Below are positions 7,893 through 20,789 of a DNA stretch of 51,374 nucleotides, piece after piece (positions within the stretch are counted from its first letter, which is position 1; each line of letters opens with the position of its first letter). The position numbers were made by a program, and so were the translations under genes. The notes under the pieces were generated by a model. It was given only the letters and a program-made list of their open reading frames with translations, did not search any database and was not told where the DNA came from. This DNA is from Asaia bogorensis (GTDB lineage Bacteria; Pseudomonadota; Alphaproteobacteria; Acetobacterales; Acetobacteraceae). The stretch spans positions 1 to 51,374 of the forward strand of contig CAMBRC010000022.1 in NCBI GenBank assembly GCA_945869965.1, in the 5' to 3' direction.

Positions 7893-7998
7893 AAGGCTGG
7901 GCTCTGCCCAGACCCGCCAGGGGCCAAGCCCCTGGACCTTAATGGATAAGGGTCCAGGGGGCTTGGCCCCCTGGCGGGTCTGGGCGGAGCCCAGTCTT
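7893..7998. repeat. 106-bp near-perfect palindromic repeat, copy 1
   Basis: The sequence reads from AAGGCTGGGCTCTGCCC to GGGCGGAGCCCAGTCTT. The two arms of about 47 bases are almost exact reverse complements around an A/T-richer centre (TTAATGGATAAG, 7939-7950). It fills most of the gap between tig and clpP. A copy of identical length lies at 28957-29062, and diverged relatives lie at about 13732-13854 and 45439-45587. It would fold as a very long hairpin in RNA and might end tig transcription or protect the mRNA 3' end. It looks like a dispersed non-autonomous intergenic element. Confidence 0.9.
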
Positions 7999-8111
7999 CC
8001 TTGCCCTGGCGAGATCGCGTGTTCGTGCCTACTTAACGGGCGTGCGGTATCGTGGTTGTGTCGGTGCAGCGCCCGGACGGGACGGGCGGTATTTACGAAG
8101 GGTTTGAGAAC

Positions 8112-8759
8112 ATGGCGTGGGATCGTGATCCCGTTGAAGTCTACAATAACGGCCTGGTTCCCATGGTGGTCGAGCAGACCGCGCGCGGCGAGCGGGCGTT
8201 TGACATCTATTCCCGGCTGCTCAAGGAGCGGATCATCTTTCTGACCGGTCCGGTCTATGACCAGGTGAGCGCGCTGATCTGTGCCCAGCTGCTGTTCTTG
8301 GAGAGCGAAAATCCTGGCAAGGAAATCTCGTTCTACATCAACAGCCCTGGCGGCGTGGTTTCGGCCGGGTTGGCGATCTACGATACCATGCAGTACATTC
8401 GCTGCCCGGTTTCGACCGTGTGCATCGGCCAGGCCGCCTCGATGGGCAGCCTGTTGCTGACCGCCGGCGCGCATGGCAAGCGCTTTGCCCTGCCGTATGC
8501 GCGGGTCATGGTGCACCAGCCCTCGGGCGGCGCGCAGGGCCAGGCGACCGATATCGAGATCCAGGCGCGTGAGATCCTCAAGACCCGGGCGCTGCTGAAC
8601 GGCATCTATGTGCGCCACACCGGCCAGCCGATCGAGGCGATCGAGCGCAAGCTGGAGCGCGACACCTATATGTCGGCCGAGGAGGCGCGCGATTTCGGGC
8701 TGGTCGACCAGGTGGTGGAAAGCCGTCCGCCGATCGTCGATCCCGACGCGAAGCCCTGA
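8112..8759 (+). CDS. clpP: ATP-dependent Clp protease, proteolytic subunit
   Basis: A 215-residue serine protease that assembles as a double heptameric barrel and degrades substrates threaded in by ClpX. The catalytic triad is Ser110 (GQAASMGS), His135 (VMVHQPS) and Asp184 (LERDTY), spaced as in E. coli ClpP. The N-terminus [37 protein letters not shown] is the expected one, so I start at 8112. A GTG-type start at 8052 would add 20 unlikely residues. AAGGG lies 9-10 bases upstream. clpX follows after a 153-base gap, enough for its own promoter. Confidence 0.97.
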   Translation: MAWDRDPVEVYNNGLVPMVVEQTARGERAFDIYSRLLKERIIFLTGPVYDQVSALICAQLLFLESENPGKEISFYINSPGGVVSAGLAIYDTMQYIRCPVSTVCIGQAASMGSLLLTAGAHGKRFALPYARVMVHQPSGGAQGQATDIEIQAREILKTRALLNGIYVRHTGQPIEAIERKLERDTYMSAEEARDFGLVDQVVESRPPIVDPDAKP

Positions 8760-8912
8760 GCGGGGCGGAAACGCCGCGGTCACCTTTCTGTGGCATGCTG
8801 TGTGCATGAAGGTGGTGGTCGTTGGGTGCGGGGGCCGGGTTCTTGTCCGGCTCACGGACCGGAGTCTAGACTTCCGGGTGAGTGATCCCGCACCTGCGGG
8901 ACAGGAGGGCGT

Positions 8913-10166
8913 ATGAGCAAGTCCAGTGACTCGAAGAACACCCTCTACTGCTCGTTCTGCGGCAAGTCCCAGCACGAGGTGCGCAAGCTGATCGCCGGTC
9001 CGACGGTGTTCATCTGCGACGAATGCGTCGAACTATGCATGGATATCATCCGCGAGGAGCACAAGACGCACCTCGTGAAGTCGCGCGACGGGGTGCCGAC
9101 GCCGAAGGAGATCTGCAAGGTTCTCGACGACTATGTGATCGGCCAGCAGCACGCCAAGAAGGTGCTCTCGGTGGCGGTGCACAACCATTACAAGCGCCTG
9201 GCGCACGGGGCGAAGAACAACGACGTCGAGATCGCCAAGTCCAACATCCTGCTGTTGGGGCCGACCGGCTCGGGCAAGACGCTGCTGGCCCAGACGCTGG
9301 CGCGGATTCTCGACGTGCCGTTCACCATGGCGGACGCCACCACGCTGACCGAGGCCGGGTATGTCGGCGAGGATGTCGAGAACATCATCCTCAAGCTGTT
9401 GCAGGCCGCCGACTACAATGTGGAGCGGGCGCAGCGCGGCATCGTCTATATCGACGAGGTCGACAAGATCAGCCGCAAGTCGGACAACCCGTCGATCACC
9501 CGCGATGTCTCCGGCGAGGGCGTGCAGCAGGCGCTGCTGAAGATCATGGAGGGCACCGTGGCCTCGGTGCCGCCGCAGGGCGGGCGCAAGCATCCGCAGC
9601 AGGAGTTCCTGCAGGTCGACACCACCAACATCCTGTTCATCTGTGGCGGTGCCTTCTCGGGGCTGGACAAGATCATCTCCAGCCGCGGCAAGGGGGCGGG
9701 CATCGGCTATGGCGCCGAGGTCAGGGCACCCGAGGAACGGCGGATGGGCGCGGTGCTGCGCGAGGTCGAGCCGGAGGATTTGTTGAAGTTCGGGTTGATC
9801 CCTGAATTCATCGGCCGGTTGCCTGTGGTCGCTACGCTTGAAGATCTGGATGAAGCGGCGCTGATCGAGATCCTGTCCAAGCCGAAGAATGCGCTGGTCA
9901 AGCAATATGGCCGGCTGTTCGAGATGGAGGGCGTCAAGCTCAGCTTCACCGAGGATGCGCTGTCCTCGGTGTCCAAGCGCGCCATCCTGCGCAAGACCGG
10001 GGCGCGCGGGTTGCGCTCGATCATGGAGCAGATCCTGTTGTCGACGATGTTCGAGCTGCCGAGTCTGGACGGGGTCGAGGAGGTCGTGATCAACCGCGAA
10101 GTGGCAGAAAGCCGTGCCAACCCGCTTTATCTCTATGGCAAGAAGGCCAGCGAGACGAGTGCCTGA
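8913..10166 (+). CDS. clpX: ClpX, AAA+ unfoldase of the ClpXP protease
   Basis: A 417-residue unfoldase that recognises tagged substrates and feeds them to ClpP. The zinc-binding domain has Cys13, Cys16, Cys35 and Cys38. Walker A is GPTGSGKT (116-123), Walker B is IVYIDEVDK (177-185), and the pore loop motif GYVGEDVE is present. The ClpP-docking loop reads IGY (Tyr266) where most ClpX proteins have IGF, a conservative but notable change. GGAGGG immediately precedes the ATG. A GC-rich inverted repeat without a T tract follows the stop. Confidence 0.97.
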   Translation: MSKSSDSKNTLYCSFCGKSQHEVRKLIAGPTVFICDECVELCMDIIREEHKTHLVKSRDGVPTPKEICKVLDDYVIGQQHAKKVLSVAVHNHYKRLAHGAKNNDVEIAKSNILLLGPTGSGKTLLAQTLARILDVPFTMADATTLTEAGYVGEDVENIILKLLQAADYNVERAQRGIVYIDEVDKISRKSDNPSITRDVSGEGVQQALLKIMEGTVASVPPQGGRKHPQQEFLQVDTTNILFICGGAFSGLDKIISSRGKGAGIGYGAEVRAPEERRMGAVLREVEPEDLLKFGLIPEFIGRLPVVATLEDLDEAALIEILSKPKNALVKQYGRLFEMEGVKLSFTEDALSSVSKRAILRKTGARGLRSIMEQILLSTMFELPSLDGVEEVVINREVAESRANPLYLYGKKASETSA

Positions 10167-10173
10167 ACGCCGC

Positions 10174-10197
10174 GCCGGCGCTTTCAAGGGCGCCGGC
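10174..10197 (+). terminator. Stem-loop after clpX (no T tract)
   Basis: GCCGGCGC (10174-10181) pairs with GCGCCGGC (10190-10197) around an 8-base loop, beginning seven bases after the clpX stop. No run of T follows, so it is either a Rho-linked or leaky terminator or an mRNA 3'-end stabiliser. Confidence 0.35.
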
Positions 10198-10268
10198 TGC
10201 GTGACCTTGGCGATGCTGACGTGCGTTGGACGCTGCGGCCCGAGCGGTGTCTTGGATCTTTCACACTC

Positions 10269-10297
10269 TTGCGGCGTGCGCGGGGCATGACGATATT
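10269..10297 (+). promoter_or_regulatory. Candidate promoter of lon
   Basis: TTGCGG (10269-10274) and GATATT (10292-10297) are separated by 17 bases, about 135 bases before the lon start. The upstream hexamer is preceded by C, giving CTTGCGG, which also resembles the heat-shock sigma-32 element CTTG. Heat-shock control of lon is known in proteobacteria, but the site here is only an inspection match. Confidence 0.35.
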
Positions 10298-10430
10298 CTA
10301 GCCCATCTGCTGGTTCAGCTTCTGACCCCGATCCGCCATGGCGGCCAGGTTCGGACGTCGTTCTGGGGATGTGGTCCGTGCCCATGGTTGGGGCGGTCCG
10401 CGTGCCGACTGTCCCTATGGAGGTCATTTG

Positions 10431-12854
<2,424 letters not shown>

Positions 12855-12878
12855 GCGGGGTCAGACTGGCGTAATCGA

Positions 12879-12912
12879 CTCGCCCGGGCTGTTCGGCCCG
12901 GGCGAGTTTTTT
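12879..12912 (+). terminator. Rho-independent terminator of lon
   Basis: CTCGCCCGGGC (12879-12889) pairs perfectly with GCCCGGGCGAG (12896-12906) around a 6-base loop and is followed by six T (12907-12912). It is the clearest intrinsic terminator in the window, 25 bases after the lon stop. Confidence 0.92.
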
Positions 12913-13066
12913 CTTGTGAGCAGCGATCATGCGGGTGCATGGCATGACTGCCATGATGGCGACGCGTAGCGTTGTGGCGGCCGTAGGGTGTCTTTAGTGT
13001 CCTGGTGGGGAGGGGGTCGCGATTCGCGGGGCCCTCATAAACACCGAGCCAAACAAGGGGATAGGC

Positions 13067-13339
13067 GTGAACAAGATCGATCTGATCGCGGCAGTGGCCG
13101 ACAAGACGGACCTGACCCGGGCCAAGGCCGGCGAAGCTGTGGATGCGGTGCTGGCGGCCATCGAGGGCGCGCTAAAAGCCGGTGAGGAAGTGCGGCTGGT
13201 TGGCTTCGGCACCTTCGCCACGGCCGTGCGCAAGGCCAGCACGGGGCGCAATCCGCGCACCGGCGAGACCATCAAGATTGCGGAGTCGACCTCGGTGCGT
13301 TTCAAGCCCGGCAAGGGGCTGAAGGACGCGGTGGGCTAG
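13067..13339 (+). CDS. hupB: HU-type DNA-binding protein
   Basis: A 90-residue nucleoid protein that binds and bends DNA as a dimer. It has the canonical order MNKIDLIAAVADKTDLTRAKAGEAVDAVL (helical dimer part), then GEEVRLVGFGTFATAVRKA, then the arm GRNPRTGETIKI, ending in FKPGKGLKDAV. The start is GTG at 13067, with AAGGGG (13055-13060) six bases upstream. Its position after lon is the conserved lon-hupB pairing, but the strong terminator between them and about 150 bases of gap suggest a separate promoter. Confidence 0.95.
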   Translation: MNKIDLIAAVADKTDLTRAKAGEAVDAVLAAIEGALKAGEEVRLVGFGTFATAVRKASTGRNPRTGETIKIAESTSVRFKPGKGLKDAVG

Positions 13340-13347
13340 GGCGGACA

Positions 13348-13388
13348 GGACCGGGGCAGGCCAGGCTGTGTCTGGCGTTCCCCGGTCC
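13348..13388 (+). terminator. Stem-loop after the HU gene
   Basis: GGACCGGGG (13348-13356) pairs with CCCCGGTCC (13380-13388), with a smaller CCAG/CTGG helix inside. Only a short TTTT appears, 11 bases later, so it is a weak or Rho-linked terminator candidate between hupB and tRNA-Val. Confidence 0.45.
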
Positions 13389-13421
13389 GATCTCGCCGTT
13401 TTGGATACCCTTGGGGCTGGC

Positions 13422-13493
13422 GGGCGGTTAGCTCAGCGGTAGAGCGTCTCGTTTACACCGAGAGGGTCGGCGGTTCGATCCCGTCACCGCCCA
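13422..13493 (+). tRNA. tRNA-Val (anticodon TAC), CCA not encoded
   Basis: A 72-base tRNA. Acceptor GGGCGGT (13422-13428) pairs with ACCGCCC (13486-13492), with discriminator A at 13493. The D arm has AGCTCAGCGGTAGAGC, and the anticodon stem TCTCG/CGAGA has loop TTTACAC (anticodon TAC). The T arm is GGCGGTTCGATCCCGTC, with one mismatch or wobble. CCA is absent (TTC follows), unlike the two other tRNAs here, so the 3' end must be added by the CCA enzyme. Confidence 0.96.
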
Positions 13494-13540
13494 TTCCTGA
13501 TGCTGGCCATTCCTGATGTTGGCCATTCCCGATGCTGGCG
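13493..13540 (+). repeat. Three tandem 16-bp units abutting tRNA-Val
   Basis: Units ATTCCTGATGCTGGCC (13493-13508), then the same with one change (13509-13524), then the same with two changes (13525-13540). The first unit begins on the discriminator base of the tRNA. No known function. It may have arisen by slippage at the tRNA 3' end. Confidence 0.85.
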
Positions 13541-13638
13541 AAGCGGTTGGGGCGAAACGACTGGACGATTTGGTCGAATTGCAGCGCCGGTCGCTTGACG
13601 AAGCGGCGCCCACCCCTTACACGCCGGGCCTCGCTGTT

Positions 13639-13715
<77 letters not shown>

Positions 13716-13731
13716 GTGAAGAAAAAGCAGT

Positions 13732-13854
13732 CAGGGACTTCGTCCCCGACACCCCTGCCAGGGGGCCGAGCCCCCTGGACCATCAAAATTTGAAATGAAG
13801 GGGTCTGGGGCCGCCGGCCCCAGCGGGTCCAGGGCAGAGCCCTGGCCTTCCTTT
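13732..13854. repeat. Diverged GC-rich palindromic repeat between tRNA-Asp and nuoA
   Basis: This stretch has the same architecture as the 106-bp element: GC arms (GCCAGGGGGCCGAGCCCCCTGG and, later, GGCAGAGCCCTGGCC) around an A/T centre near 13781-13798, ending in CTTCCTTTT. The arms are less perfect and contain extra small hairpins such as GGGGCCGCCGGCCCC (13807-13821). It fills about 120 of the 294 bases before nuoA. It probably terminates tRNA-side transcription or is a relic of the same dispersed family. Confidence 0.75.
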
Positions 13855-14009
13855 TCTTGGACCGATTATTGATTTTCACCATGCGCGCCCTATGGCAGCG
13901 CGCGCGCGTTGCGGGTAATGTCCGGCCGCGTCGCACTGCGGCATCCCCCGCCGGGCGCGCTTGAATTTTGCTCCGCATGGGGCGTGCCGCTTGGGGAGGG
14001 TAGGGTTGA

Positions 14010-14375
14010 ATGGCGCCGGTCCTGGTCGAATACTTCCCAATCCTTGTCTTCATGGGCATCGCCGCGGTGATCGCCATGGCCATGGTTGGCGGTTCGCTGC
14101 TGGCGGCGCGCCAGAAGCCCTATGCCGAGAAGCTCAGCGCCTATGAGTGCGGATTCGAAGCATTCGACGATGCCCGCCGGCGCTTCGACGTGCGGTTCTA
14201 CCTGGTCGCCATCCTGTTCATCATTTTCGACCTGGAAGTGGCCTTCCTGTTCCCCTGGGCGGTCAGCCTGTCGGAAACCGGGCTGTTCGGCTTCCTGTCG
14301 ATGGTGGGCTTCCTGGGCGTGCTGACGGTTGGCTTCATCTACGAATGGTGCAAGGGCGCCCTGGATTGGGAGTGA
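14010..14375 (+). CDS. nuoA: NADH-quinone oxidoreductase subunit A
   Basis: A 121-residue membrane subunit at the joint between the arms of complex I. Three hydrophobic helices are visible at about 9-31, 63-82 and 92-113. The conserved loop [20 protein letters not shown] (44-63) contributes to the quinone-binding region. Start 14010 follows GGGGAGGG. It is the first gene of a 14-gene operon. The stop is six bases before nuoB, so translation is coupled. Confidence 0.97.
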   Translation: MAPVLVEYFPILVFMGIAAVIAMAMVGGSLLAARQKPYAEKLSAYECGFEAFDDARRRFDVRFYLVAILFIIFDLEVAFLFPWAVSLSETGLFGFLSMVGFLGVLTVGFIYEWCKGALDWE

Positions 14376-14380
14376 CGACG

Positions 14381-14929
14381 ATGAGTGCCACCCAAGCCGA
14401 CCTGTCCGGCGTGCTGCGCCCGGGCCCGGCACAAGACGCGGTGATCAAGGGCATCACCGGCGAGATCGACGACAAGGGCTTTGTCGTCGCCAACCTGGAC
14501 AAGCTGGTGAACTGGGCCCGCACCGGCAGCCTGTGGCCGATGACGTTCGGCCTGGCCTGCTGTGCCGTGGAGATGATCCACGCCTATATGCCGCGCTACG
14601 ACCTGGACCGCATGGGGGTGATCCCGCGCGCCTCGCCGCGCCAGTCCGATGTGATGATTGTGGCGGGAACCCTGACCAACAAAATGGCGCCGGCACTTCG
14701 GAAAGTCTACGACCAGATGCCGGAGCCGCGCTGGGTGATCTCGATGGGCAGCTGCGCCAATGGTGGCGGCTACTACCACTATTCCTATTCCGTGGTGCGC
14801 GGCTGTGACCGCGTGGTGCCGGTGGATGTCTATGTGCCCGGCTGCCCGCCGACGGCGGAAGCGCTGGTCTACGGGATCATGCAGTTGCAGAAGAAGATCA
14901 ACCGCACGGGGACCATCCTTCGTGGCTGA
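14381..14929 (+). CDS. nuoB: NADH-quinone oxidoreductase subunit B (cluster N2)
   Basis: A 182-residue peripheral subunit holding the terminal 4Fe-4S cluster N2, which reduces quinone. Ligands are the adjacent pair Cys60-Cys61 (GLACCAVEM), Cys125 (GSCANGGG) and Cys155 (PGCPPTAE). The N-terminal 28 residues are variable. Start 14381 lies five bases after the nuoA stop. nuoC overlaps its end if the GTG start is used. Confidence 0.97.
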   Translation: MSATQADLSGVLRPGPAQDAVIKGITGEIDDKGFVVANLDKLVNWARTGSLWPMTFGLACCAVEMIHAYMPRYDLDRMGVIPRASPRQSDVMIVAGTLTNKMAPALRKVYDQMPEPRWVISMGSCANGGGYYHYSYSVVRGCDRVVPVDVYVPGCPPTAEALVYGIMQLQKKINRTGTILRG

Positions 14930-15560
14930 TGACTCCGAAATGATGCCATCCCCGGCCGAGGCCTTGGCCGCCGTCGTCGCCGCGCTGCCCGGCGTGACTG
15001 CGACGTCGATCGAGAAGGGCGAGGTGGTCGCGACCGCGCATCGCGACTCCGTCTTTCCGCTGATGACCGCGCTGCGGGATGGACCGGAATGTGCCTTCGA
15101 ACAGGTGATGGATATCTGCGGCGTTGACTGGCCGCAGCGCGCCGAGCGTTTCGATGTGGTCTACAACCTGTTGTCGGTCTCGCTCAACCAGCGCCTGCGG
15201 GTGATCGTCACGACCGACGAAACCGCCCCGGTGCCGTCGGTGCACACTATCTGGCCGGTGGCCACCTGGTGGGAGCGCGAGGCCTGGGACCTGTTCGGCA
15301 TCATCTTCTCCGGCCAGCCCGATTTGCGCCGCATCCTCACTGACTACGGTTTCGAGGGGCACCCGCTGCGCAAGGATTTCCCGCTGACCGGCTATGTCGA
15401 GGTGCGCTACGACCCGGAGCGCGGCCAAGTGGTCTATGAGCCGGTCAAGCTGACCCAGGATTTTCGAAACTTCGACTTCCTGTCGCCGTGGGAGGCAATG
15501 ACGACCTTGCCCGGGGACGAGAAAGCCCCGAACAGCCAAGGGGGGGGCGGTGGCGCATGA
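14922..15560 (+). CDS. nuoC: NADH-quinone oxidoreductase subunit C
   Basis: About 212 residues, the 30-kDa peripheral subunit. The signature [20 protein letters not shown] and WERETWDLFG-like segment ([40 protein letters not shown]) are clear. It is separate from NuoD, unlike the fused NuoCD of enterics. I use GTG at 14922, which overlaps nuoB by eight bases. ATGs at 14940 or 14943 are possible alternatives. The C-terminal tail is Gly-rich and encoded by a run of eight G (15540-15547), which also provides the ribosome site of nuoD. Confidence 0.95.
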   Translation: MADDSEMMPSPAEALAAVVAALPGVTATSIEKGEVVATAHRDSVFPLMTALRDGPECAFEQVMDICGVDWPQRAERFDVVYNLLSVSLNQRLRVIVTTDETAPVPSVHTIWPVATWWEREAWDLFGIIFSGQPDLRRILTDYGFEGHPLRKDFPLTGYVEVRYDPERGQVVYEPVKLTQDFRNFDFLSPWEAMTTLPGDEKAPNSQGGGGGA

Positions 15561-16759
15561 GCGAGTCCGGCGAAAAGACCACCAAGACCGTCGAGATCGA
15601 CACCCACTCGATCAATTTTGGGCCGCAGCATCCCGCCGCCCATGGCGTGTTGCGCCTCATCCTGGAAATGGATGGCGAGGTCGTCGAACGCGCCGACCCG
15701 CATATCGGCCTGCTGCATCGCGGCACCGAGAAGTTGATCGAGTACAAGACCTACATCCAGGCGATGCCGTATTTCGACCGGCTGGATTATGTCAGCCCAA
15801 TGTGCCAGGAGCACGCCTTCGCGCTCGCCACCGAGAAGCTGCTGGGTATCGAGGCACCGCTGCGCGCCAAATGGATACGCACCCTGTTCAGCGAGATCAC
15901 CCGCGTCCTCAACCACCTGCTGAACGTGACCACATACGCGCTCGATGTCGGTGCCATCACACCGGCGCTCTGGGGTTTTGAAGAGCGCGAGAAGCTGATG
16001 GAGTTCTACGAGGCGGCCTCCGGCGCGCGGCTCCATGCGAACTATTTCCGCACCGGCGGCGTGGCCAAGGACTTGCCGGCCGGACTGGAGGACAAGATCG
16101 GCGAATGGGTGGTGGGTTTCCCAAAGTTCGTCGACGACCTCGAAACCCTGCTGACCTCGAACCGCATCTGGAAACAGCGCACCGTCGATATCGGCGTGAT
16201 GTCGCCGGAGAACGCCCTGGCTTGGGGTTTTACCGGGCCGTGCCTGCGCGCTTCTGGCGTGCCATGGGATCTCCGCCGCTCGCAGCCGTACGAGATGTAC
16301 GACCAGGTCGACTTTAAGATTCCCGTCGGCCGCAACGGCGACTGCTACGACCGTTACCTGATGCGCATCGCCGAAATGCGCGAGAGTGCCGGGATCATCA
16401 GCCAATGCCTGGCCAAGATGAAGCCCGGCCCGGTGAAGGTGCAGGACAACAAGGTTTCGCCCCCCTCGCGCGCCGAGATGAAGCGCTCGATGGAGGCGCT
16501 GATCCATCACTTCAAGCTGTTCACCGAGGGCTATCACGTGCCGGCCGGCGCCACCTACACCGCCGTCGAATCGCCCAAGGGCGAGTTTGGCGTCTACCTG
16601 GTGGCCGACGGCACCAACCGGCCGTATCGCTGCAAGATCCGCGCGACCGGCTTCGCCCATCTCCAGGCGACCGAATTCCTCAGCAAGCGGCACATGCTGG
16701 CCGACGCCGTGGCGATCATCGGATCGCTCGACATCGTGTTCGGCGAGATCGACAGGTAG
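15557..16759 (+). CDS. nuoD: NADH-quinone oxidoreductase subunit D (49 kDa)
   Basis: A 400-residue peripheral subunit lining the quinone pocket with NuoB, related to the large subunit of NiFe hydrogenases but without metal ligands. Conserved landmarks are [16 protein letters not shown] (near residue 19), [27 protein letters not shown] and the C-terminal DIVFGEIDR. Its ATG overlaps the nuoC stop (ATGA), indicating tight coupling. Length is typical. Confidence 0.97.
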   Translation: MSESGEKTTKTVEIDTHSINFGPQHPAAHGVLRLILEMDGEVVERADPHIGLLHRGTEKLIEYKTYIQAMPYFDRLDYVSPMCQEHAFALATEKLLGIEAPLRAKWIRTLFSEITRVLNHLLNVTTYALDVGAITPALWGFEEREKLMEFYEAASGARLHANYFRTGGVAKDLPAGLEDKIGEWVVGFPKFVDDLETLLTSNRIWKQRTVDIGVMSPENALAWGFTGPCLRASGVPWDLRRSQPYEMYDQVDFKIPVGRNGDCYDRYLMRIAEMRESAGIISQCLAKMKPGPVKVQDNKVSPPSRAEMKRSMEALIHHFKLFTEGYHVPAGATYTAVESPKGEFGVYLVADGTNRPYRCKIRATGFAHLQATEFLSKRHMLADAVAIIGSLDIVFGEIDR

Positions 16760-16764
16760 CCCCG

Positions 16765-17400
16765 ATGGCCGAAACCCCGACCTCCGTCGTCCAGCCCGAC
16801 AGCTTCGCTTTCGATGCCGCCAGCGAAGCCGAAATTGCGTCGATCATCGCCAAGTATCCCGCCGGCAAACAGGCCAGCGGCGTGCTGCCGCTGCTCTATG
16901 TCGCCCAGCGCCAGATGGGCCGGCTGACCGGCAGCGCCTGGGTGCCGATCAAGGCAATGGACGAGATCGGCTGCATCCTCGGCATGCCGCCGATCCGGGT
17001 GTATGAGGTCGCAACGTTCTATCTGATGTACAACATGGCGCCGATCGGGAAGTTCCACCTCCAGCTCTGCACCACCACGCCGTGCTGGCTGCGCGGTTCC
17101 GACGAGGTGGTCGCCGCCTGCCGCGAGGTGACGGGGATCAAGGGCTGGAAGGAGAACAGCGCCGACGGGCTGTTCAGCATGACCGAAGTGGAATGTGTCG
17201 GGGCTTGCGTCAACGCGCCCATTCTCCAAGTGAACGATGATTTCTACGAGGACATGGACGCCGAGAAGACCCGCGCGCTGCTGGCGGCGTTGAAACGCGG
17301 CGAGATCCCCAAGCCGGGCTCGATGTCCGGCCGGCAGACCTCCGCCCCCGAGGGGGGGCCTATCACCCTCACCACGCTGAATTTCGCGAAGGCGCAGTAG
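16765..17400 (+). CDS. nuoE: NADH-quinone oxidoreductase subunit E (24 kDa, cluster N1a)
   Basis: A 211-residue thioredoxin-like ferredoxin of the NADH module. The 2Fe-2S ligands are Cys102 and Cys107 (CTTTPC) and Cys144 and Cys148 (CVGAC). The N-terminal helical bundle and EVATFYLMYNMAPIGKFHLQLC are typical. A C-terminal extension of about 30 residues (from PKPGSMSGRQTSAPEGG) goes beyond the E. coli protein and is of the kind seen in alphaproteobacteria. Start 16765 is five bases after nuoD. Confidence 0.96.
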   Translation: MAETPTSVVQPDSFAFDAASEAEIASIIAKYPAGKQASGVLPLLYVAQRQMGRLTGSAWVPIKAMDEIGCILGMPPIRVYEVATFYLMYNMAPIGKFHLQLCTTTPCWLRGSDEVVAACREVTGIKGWKENSADGLFSMTEVECVGACVNAPILQVNDDFYEDMDAEKTRALLAALKRGEIPKPGSMSGRQTSAPEGGPITLTTLNFAKAQ

Positions 17401-17403
17401 CCG

Positions 17404-18702
<1,299 letters not shown>

Positions 18703-18708
18703 GCGAGC

Positions 18709-20784
18709 ATGGTGAAGGTCACCGTCGACGGCATCGATGTCGATGTTCCGCCCGGCTCGAATGTGCTCCAGGCCTGCGAGGCCGCCGGCAAGGAAGTTCC
18801 CCGCTTCTGCTACCACGAGCGGCTGTCGGTCGCCGGCAATTGCCGCATGTGCCTCGTGGAAATCGAGAAGGCGCCACCCAAGCCATTCGCCTCCTGCGCC
18901 TATCCGGTCGCCGAGGGCATGGTGGTGCACACCGACACGCCGATGGTGATCAAGGCGCGCCAGGGGGTGATGGAATTCCTGCTGATCAACCACCCGCTGG
19001 ACTGCCCGATCTGCGACCAGGGCGGCGAGTGCGACCTGCAGGACCAGGCGGTCGGCTATGGCCGCGACAGCTCGCGCTATGACGAGCACAAGCGCGCAGT
19101 GAAGGACAAGAACCTCGGCCCGCTGGTCAAGACGGTGATGACGCGCTGCATCCATTGTACGCGCTGCATCCGCTTCTCGGCGGAGATCGCCGGCGTGTCC
19201 GAACTCGGCGCCACCGCCCGCGGCGAAGGTATGGAAGTCGGCACCTATGTCGAGAAGGCGCTGTCCAGCGAGTTGTCCGGCAATTTGATCGACATCTGCC
19301 CGGTCGGCGCCCTGACCTCCAAGCCGTATGCCTTCGTCGCGCGGCCGTGGGAGCTGAAGAAAACCGACAGCGTCGATGTGCTGGATGCCGTGGGGGCCGC
19401 CATCCGCGTCGATGCCCGCGGGCCGGAAGTGCTGCGCATCCTGCCGCGCCTCAACGAGGACGTGAACGAGGAGTGGCTGGCCGACAAGTCGCGCTTCTCG
19501 ATCGACGGGCTGAAGCGCCGCCGGCTCGACAGTTGCTGGGTCCGGCGGGACGGCAAGATGGTCAAGGCCAGCTGGGACGAGGCATTCGCCGCCATCGCCG
19601 CCAAGCTCAAAGGCCTCGCTGGAGACCGCATCGGCGCCATCGCCGGCGACCTCGCCGATGCTGAAAGCATGCTGGCGCTGAAGGACCTGATGGCGGCCCT
19701 GGGCTCGCAGAACATCGACTGCCGCCAGGACGGTTCGGACACCGACGTCTCGCGCCGCGATTTCTACACCTTCAACACCTCGATCGCCGGCATCGAGGAG
19801 GCGGACGCCATCCTGCTGGTCGGCACCAACCCGCGCACCGAAGCGCCGCTGATCAATGCGCGCATCCGCAAGCAATGGGTCGCCACTGGGGTCAAAATCG
19901 CTTCGATCGGTCCCGTCGCGGACCTGACCTATCCCGTCACCAACCTGGGCAACGCGCCCGCCACGCTCGCCAGCCTGCTCGACGGCAGCAACGCTTTTGC
20001 CGCCACGTTGAAGGCGGCGAAGAAGCCGATGCTGATCGTGGGGCAGGGCGCTTTGGCCCGGCCGGATGGGGCTGCCATCCTCGCCGCCTGCTGGGAGCTG
20101 GCCGCCGAGACCGGAATGCTGACCGCCGACTGGCACGGCTTCAACGTGCTGCACACGGCCGCCGCCCGCGTCGGCGGGCTCGATCTCGGCTTCCTGCCAG
20201 GCAAGACCGGGAAGAACCTCGCCGCGATGCTCGGTGGCGGCGTGGATGTCCTTTGGCTGCTCGGCGCCGACGAGTTCGACACCGCCAGGATCGGTTCCGG
20301 CTCCTTCGTCATCTACCAGGGCCATCACGGCGACCGCGGTGCCGCCCGCGCCGATGTGATCCTGCCTGGTGCCGCCTACACCGAGAAGAACGGCACCTAC
20401 GTCAACACCGAAGGCCGGGTCCAGCGCGGCCAGATGGCAATCTATCCGCCCGGCGACGCGCGCGCTGATTGGACCATTCTGCGCGCCTTCAGCACCGTGG
20501 CGGGCAAAACCCTGCCGTACAACGACCTCGAAACCCTACGCGCCCGGCTTGAGGCGACCAATCCGGTCTTCACCCGCCTGGACATCCTGCCGCGTTTCGG
20601 CTGCACCGACACGACTGGCCCCTCTGGCGGCCCCGCCGCGATTGCCGCCCCGTTGGCCGGCCCCGCCTTCACCCCCACCATCGCCAACTACTACCAGACC
20701 GACCCGATCAGCCGCGCCAGCCCGACGATGGACGAGTGCACCGCGACCTACATCACGCCGCCGCGCGCCGAGGCAGCGGAGTAA
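18709..20784 (+). CDS. nuoG: NADH-quinone oxidoreductase subunit G (75 kDa)
   Basis: A 691-residue subunit with an N-terminal iron-sulfur relay and a molybdopterin-oxidoreductase-like body that has lost the cofactor. The 2Fe-2S motif is [15 protein letters not shown] (from about residue 34). The His-Cys cluster is [18 protein letters not shown], and a further 4Fe-4S cluster is held by [11 protein letters not shown] with a later CPVGAL. The length matches the short, alphaproteobacterial and mitochondrial form rather than the roughly 900-residue enteric one. It follows nuoF by six bases. Confidence 0.97.
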   Translation: MVKVTVDGIDVDVPPGSNVLQACEAAGKEVPRFCYHERLSVAGNCRMCLVEIEKAPPKPFASCAYPVAEGMVVHTDTPMVIKARQGVMEFLLINHPLDCPICDQGGECDLQDQAVGYGRDSSRYDEHKRAVKDKNLGPLVKTVMTRCIHCTRCIRFSAEIAGVSELGATARGEGMEVGTYVEKALSSELSGNLIDICPVGALTSKPYAFVARPWELKKTDSVDVLDAVGAAIRVDARGPEVLRILPRLNEDVNEEWLADKSRFSIDGLKRRRLDSCWVRRDGKMVKASWDEAFAAIAAKLKGLAGDRIGAIAGDLADAESMLALKDLMAALGSQNIDCRQDGSDTDVSRRDFYTFNTSIAGIEEADAILLVGTNPRTEAPLINARIRKQWVATGVKIASIGPVADLTYPVTNLGNAPATLASLLDGSNAFAATLKAAKKPMLIVGQGALARPDGAAILAACWELAAETGMLTADWHGFNVLHTAAARVGGLDLGFLPGKTGKNLAAMLGGGVDVLWLLGADEFDTARIGSGSFVIYQGHHGDRGAARADVILPGAAYTEKNGTYVNTEGRVQRGQMAIYPPGDARADWTILRAFSTVAGKTLPYNDLETLRARLEATNPVFTRLDILPRFGCTDTTGPSGGPAAIAAPLAGPAFTPTIANYYQTDPISRASPTMDECTATYITPPRAEAAE

Positions 20785-20789
20785 GCGCC

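Noticed and set aside
14922-16759. Fused nuoCD gene
   Set aside because: nuoC has its own stop (TGA at 15558-15560) and nuoD its own ATG overlapping it, with normal lengths for both.
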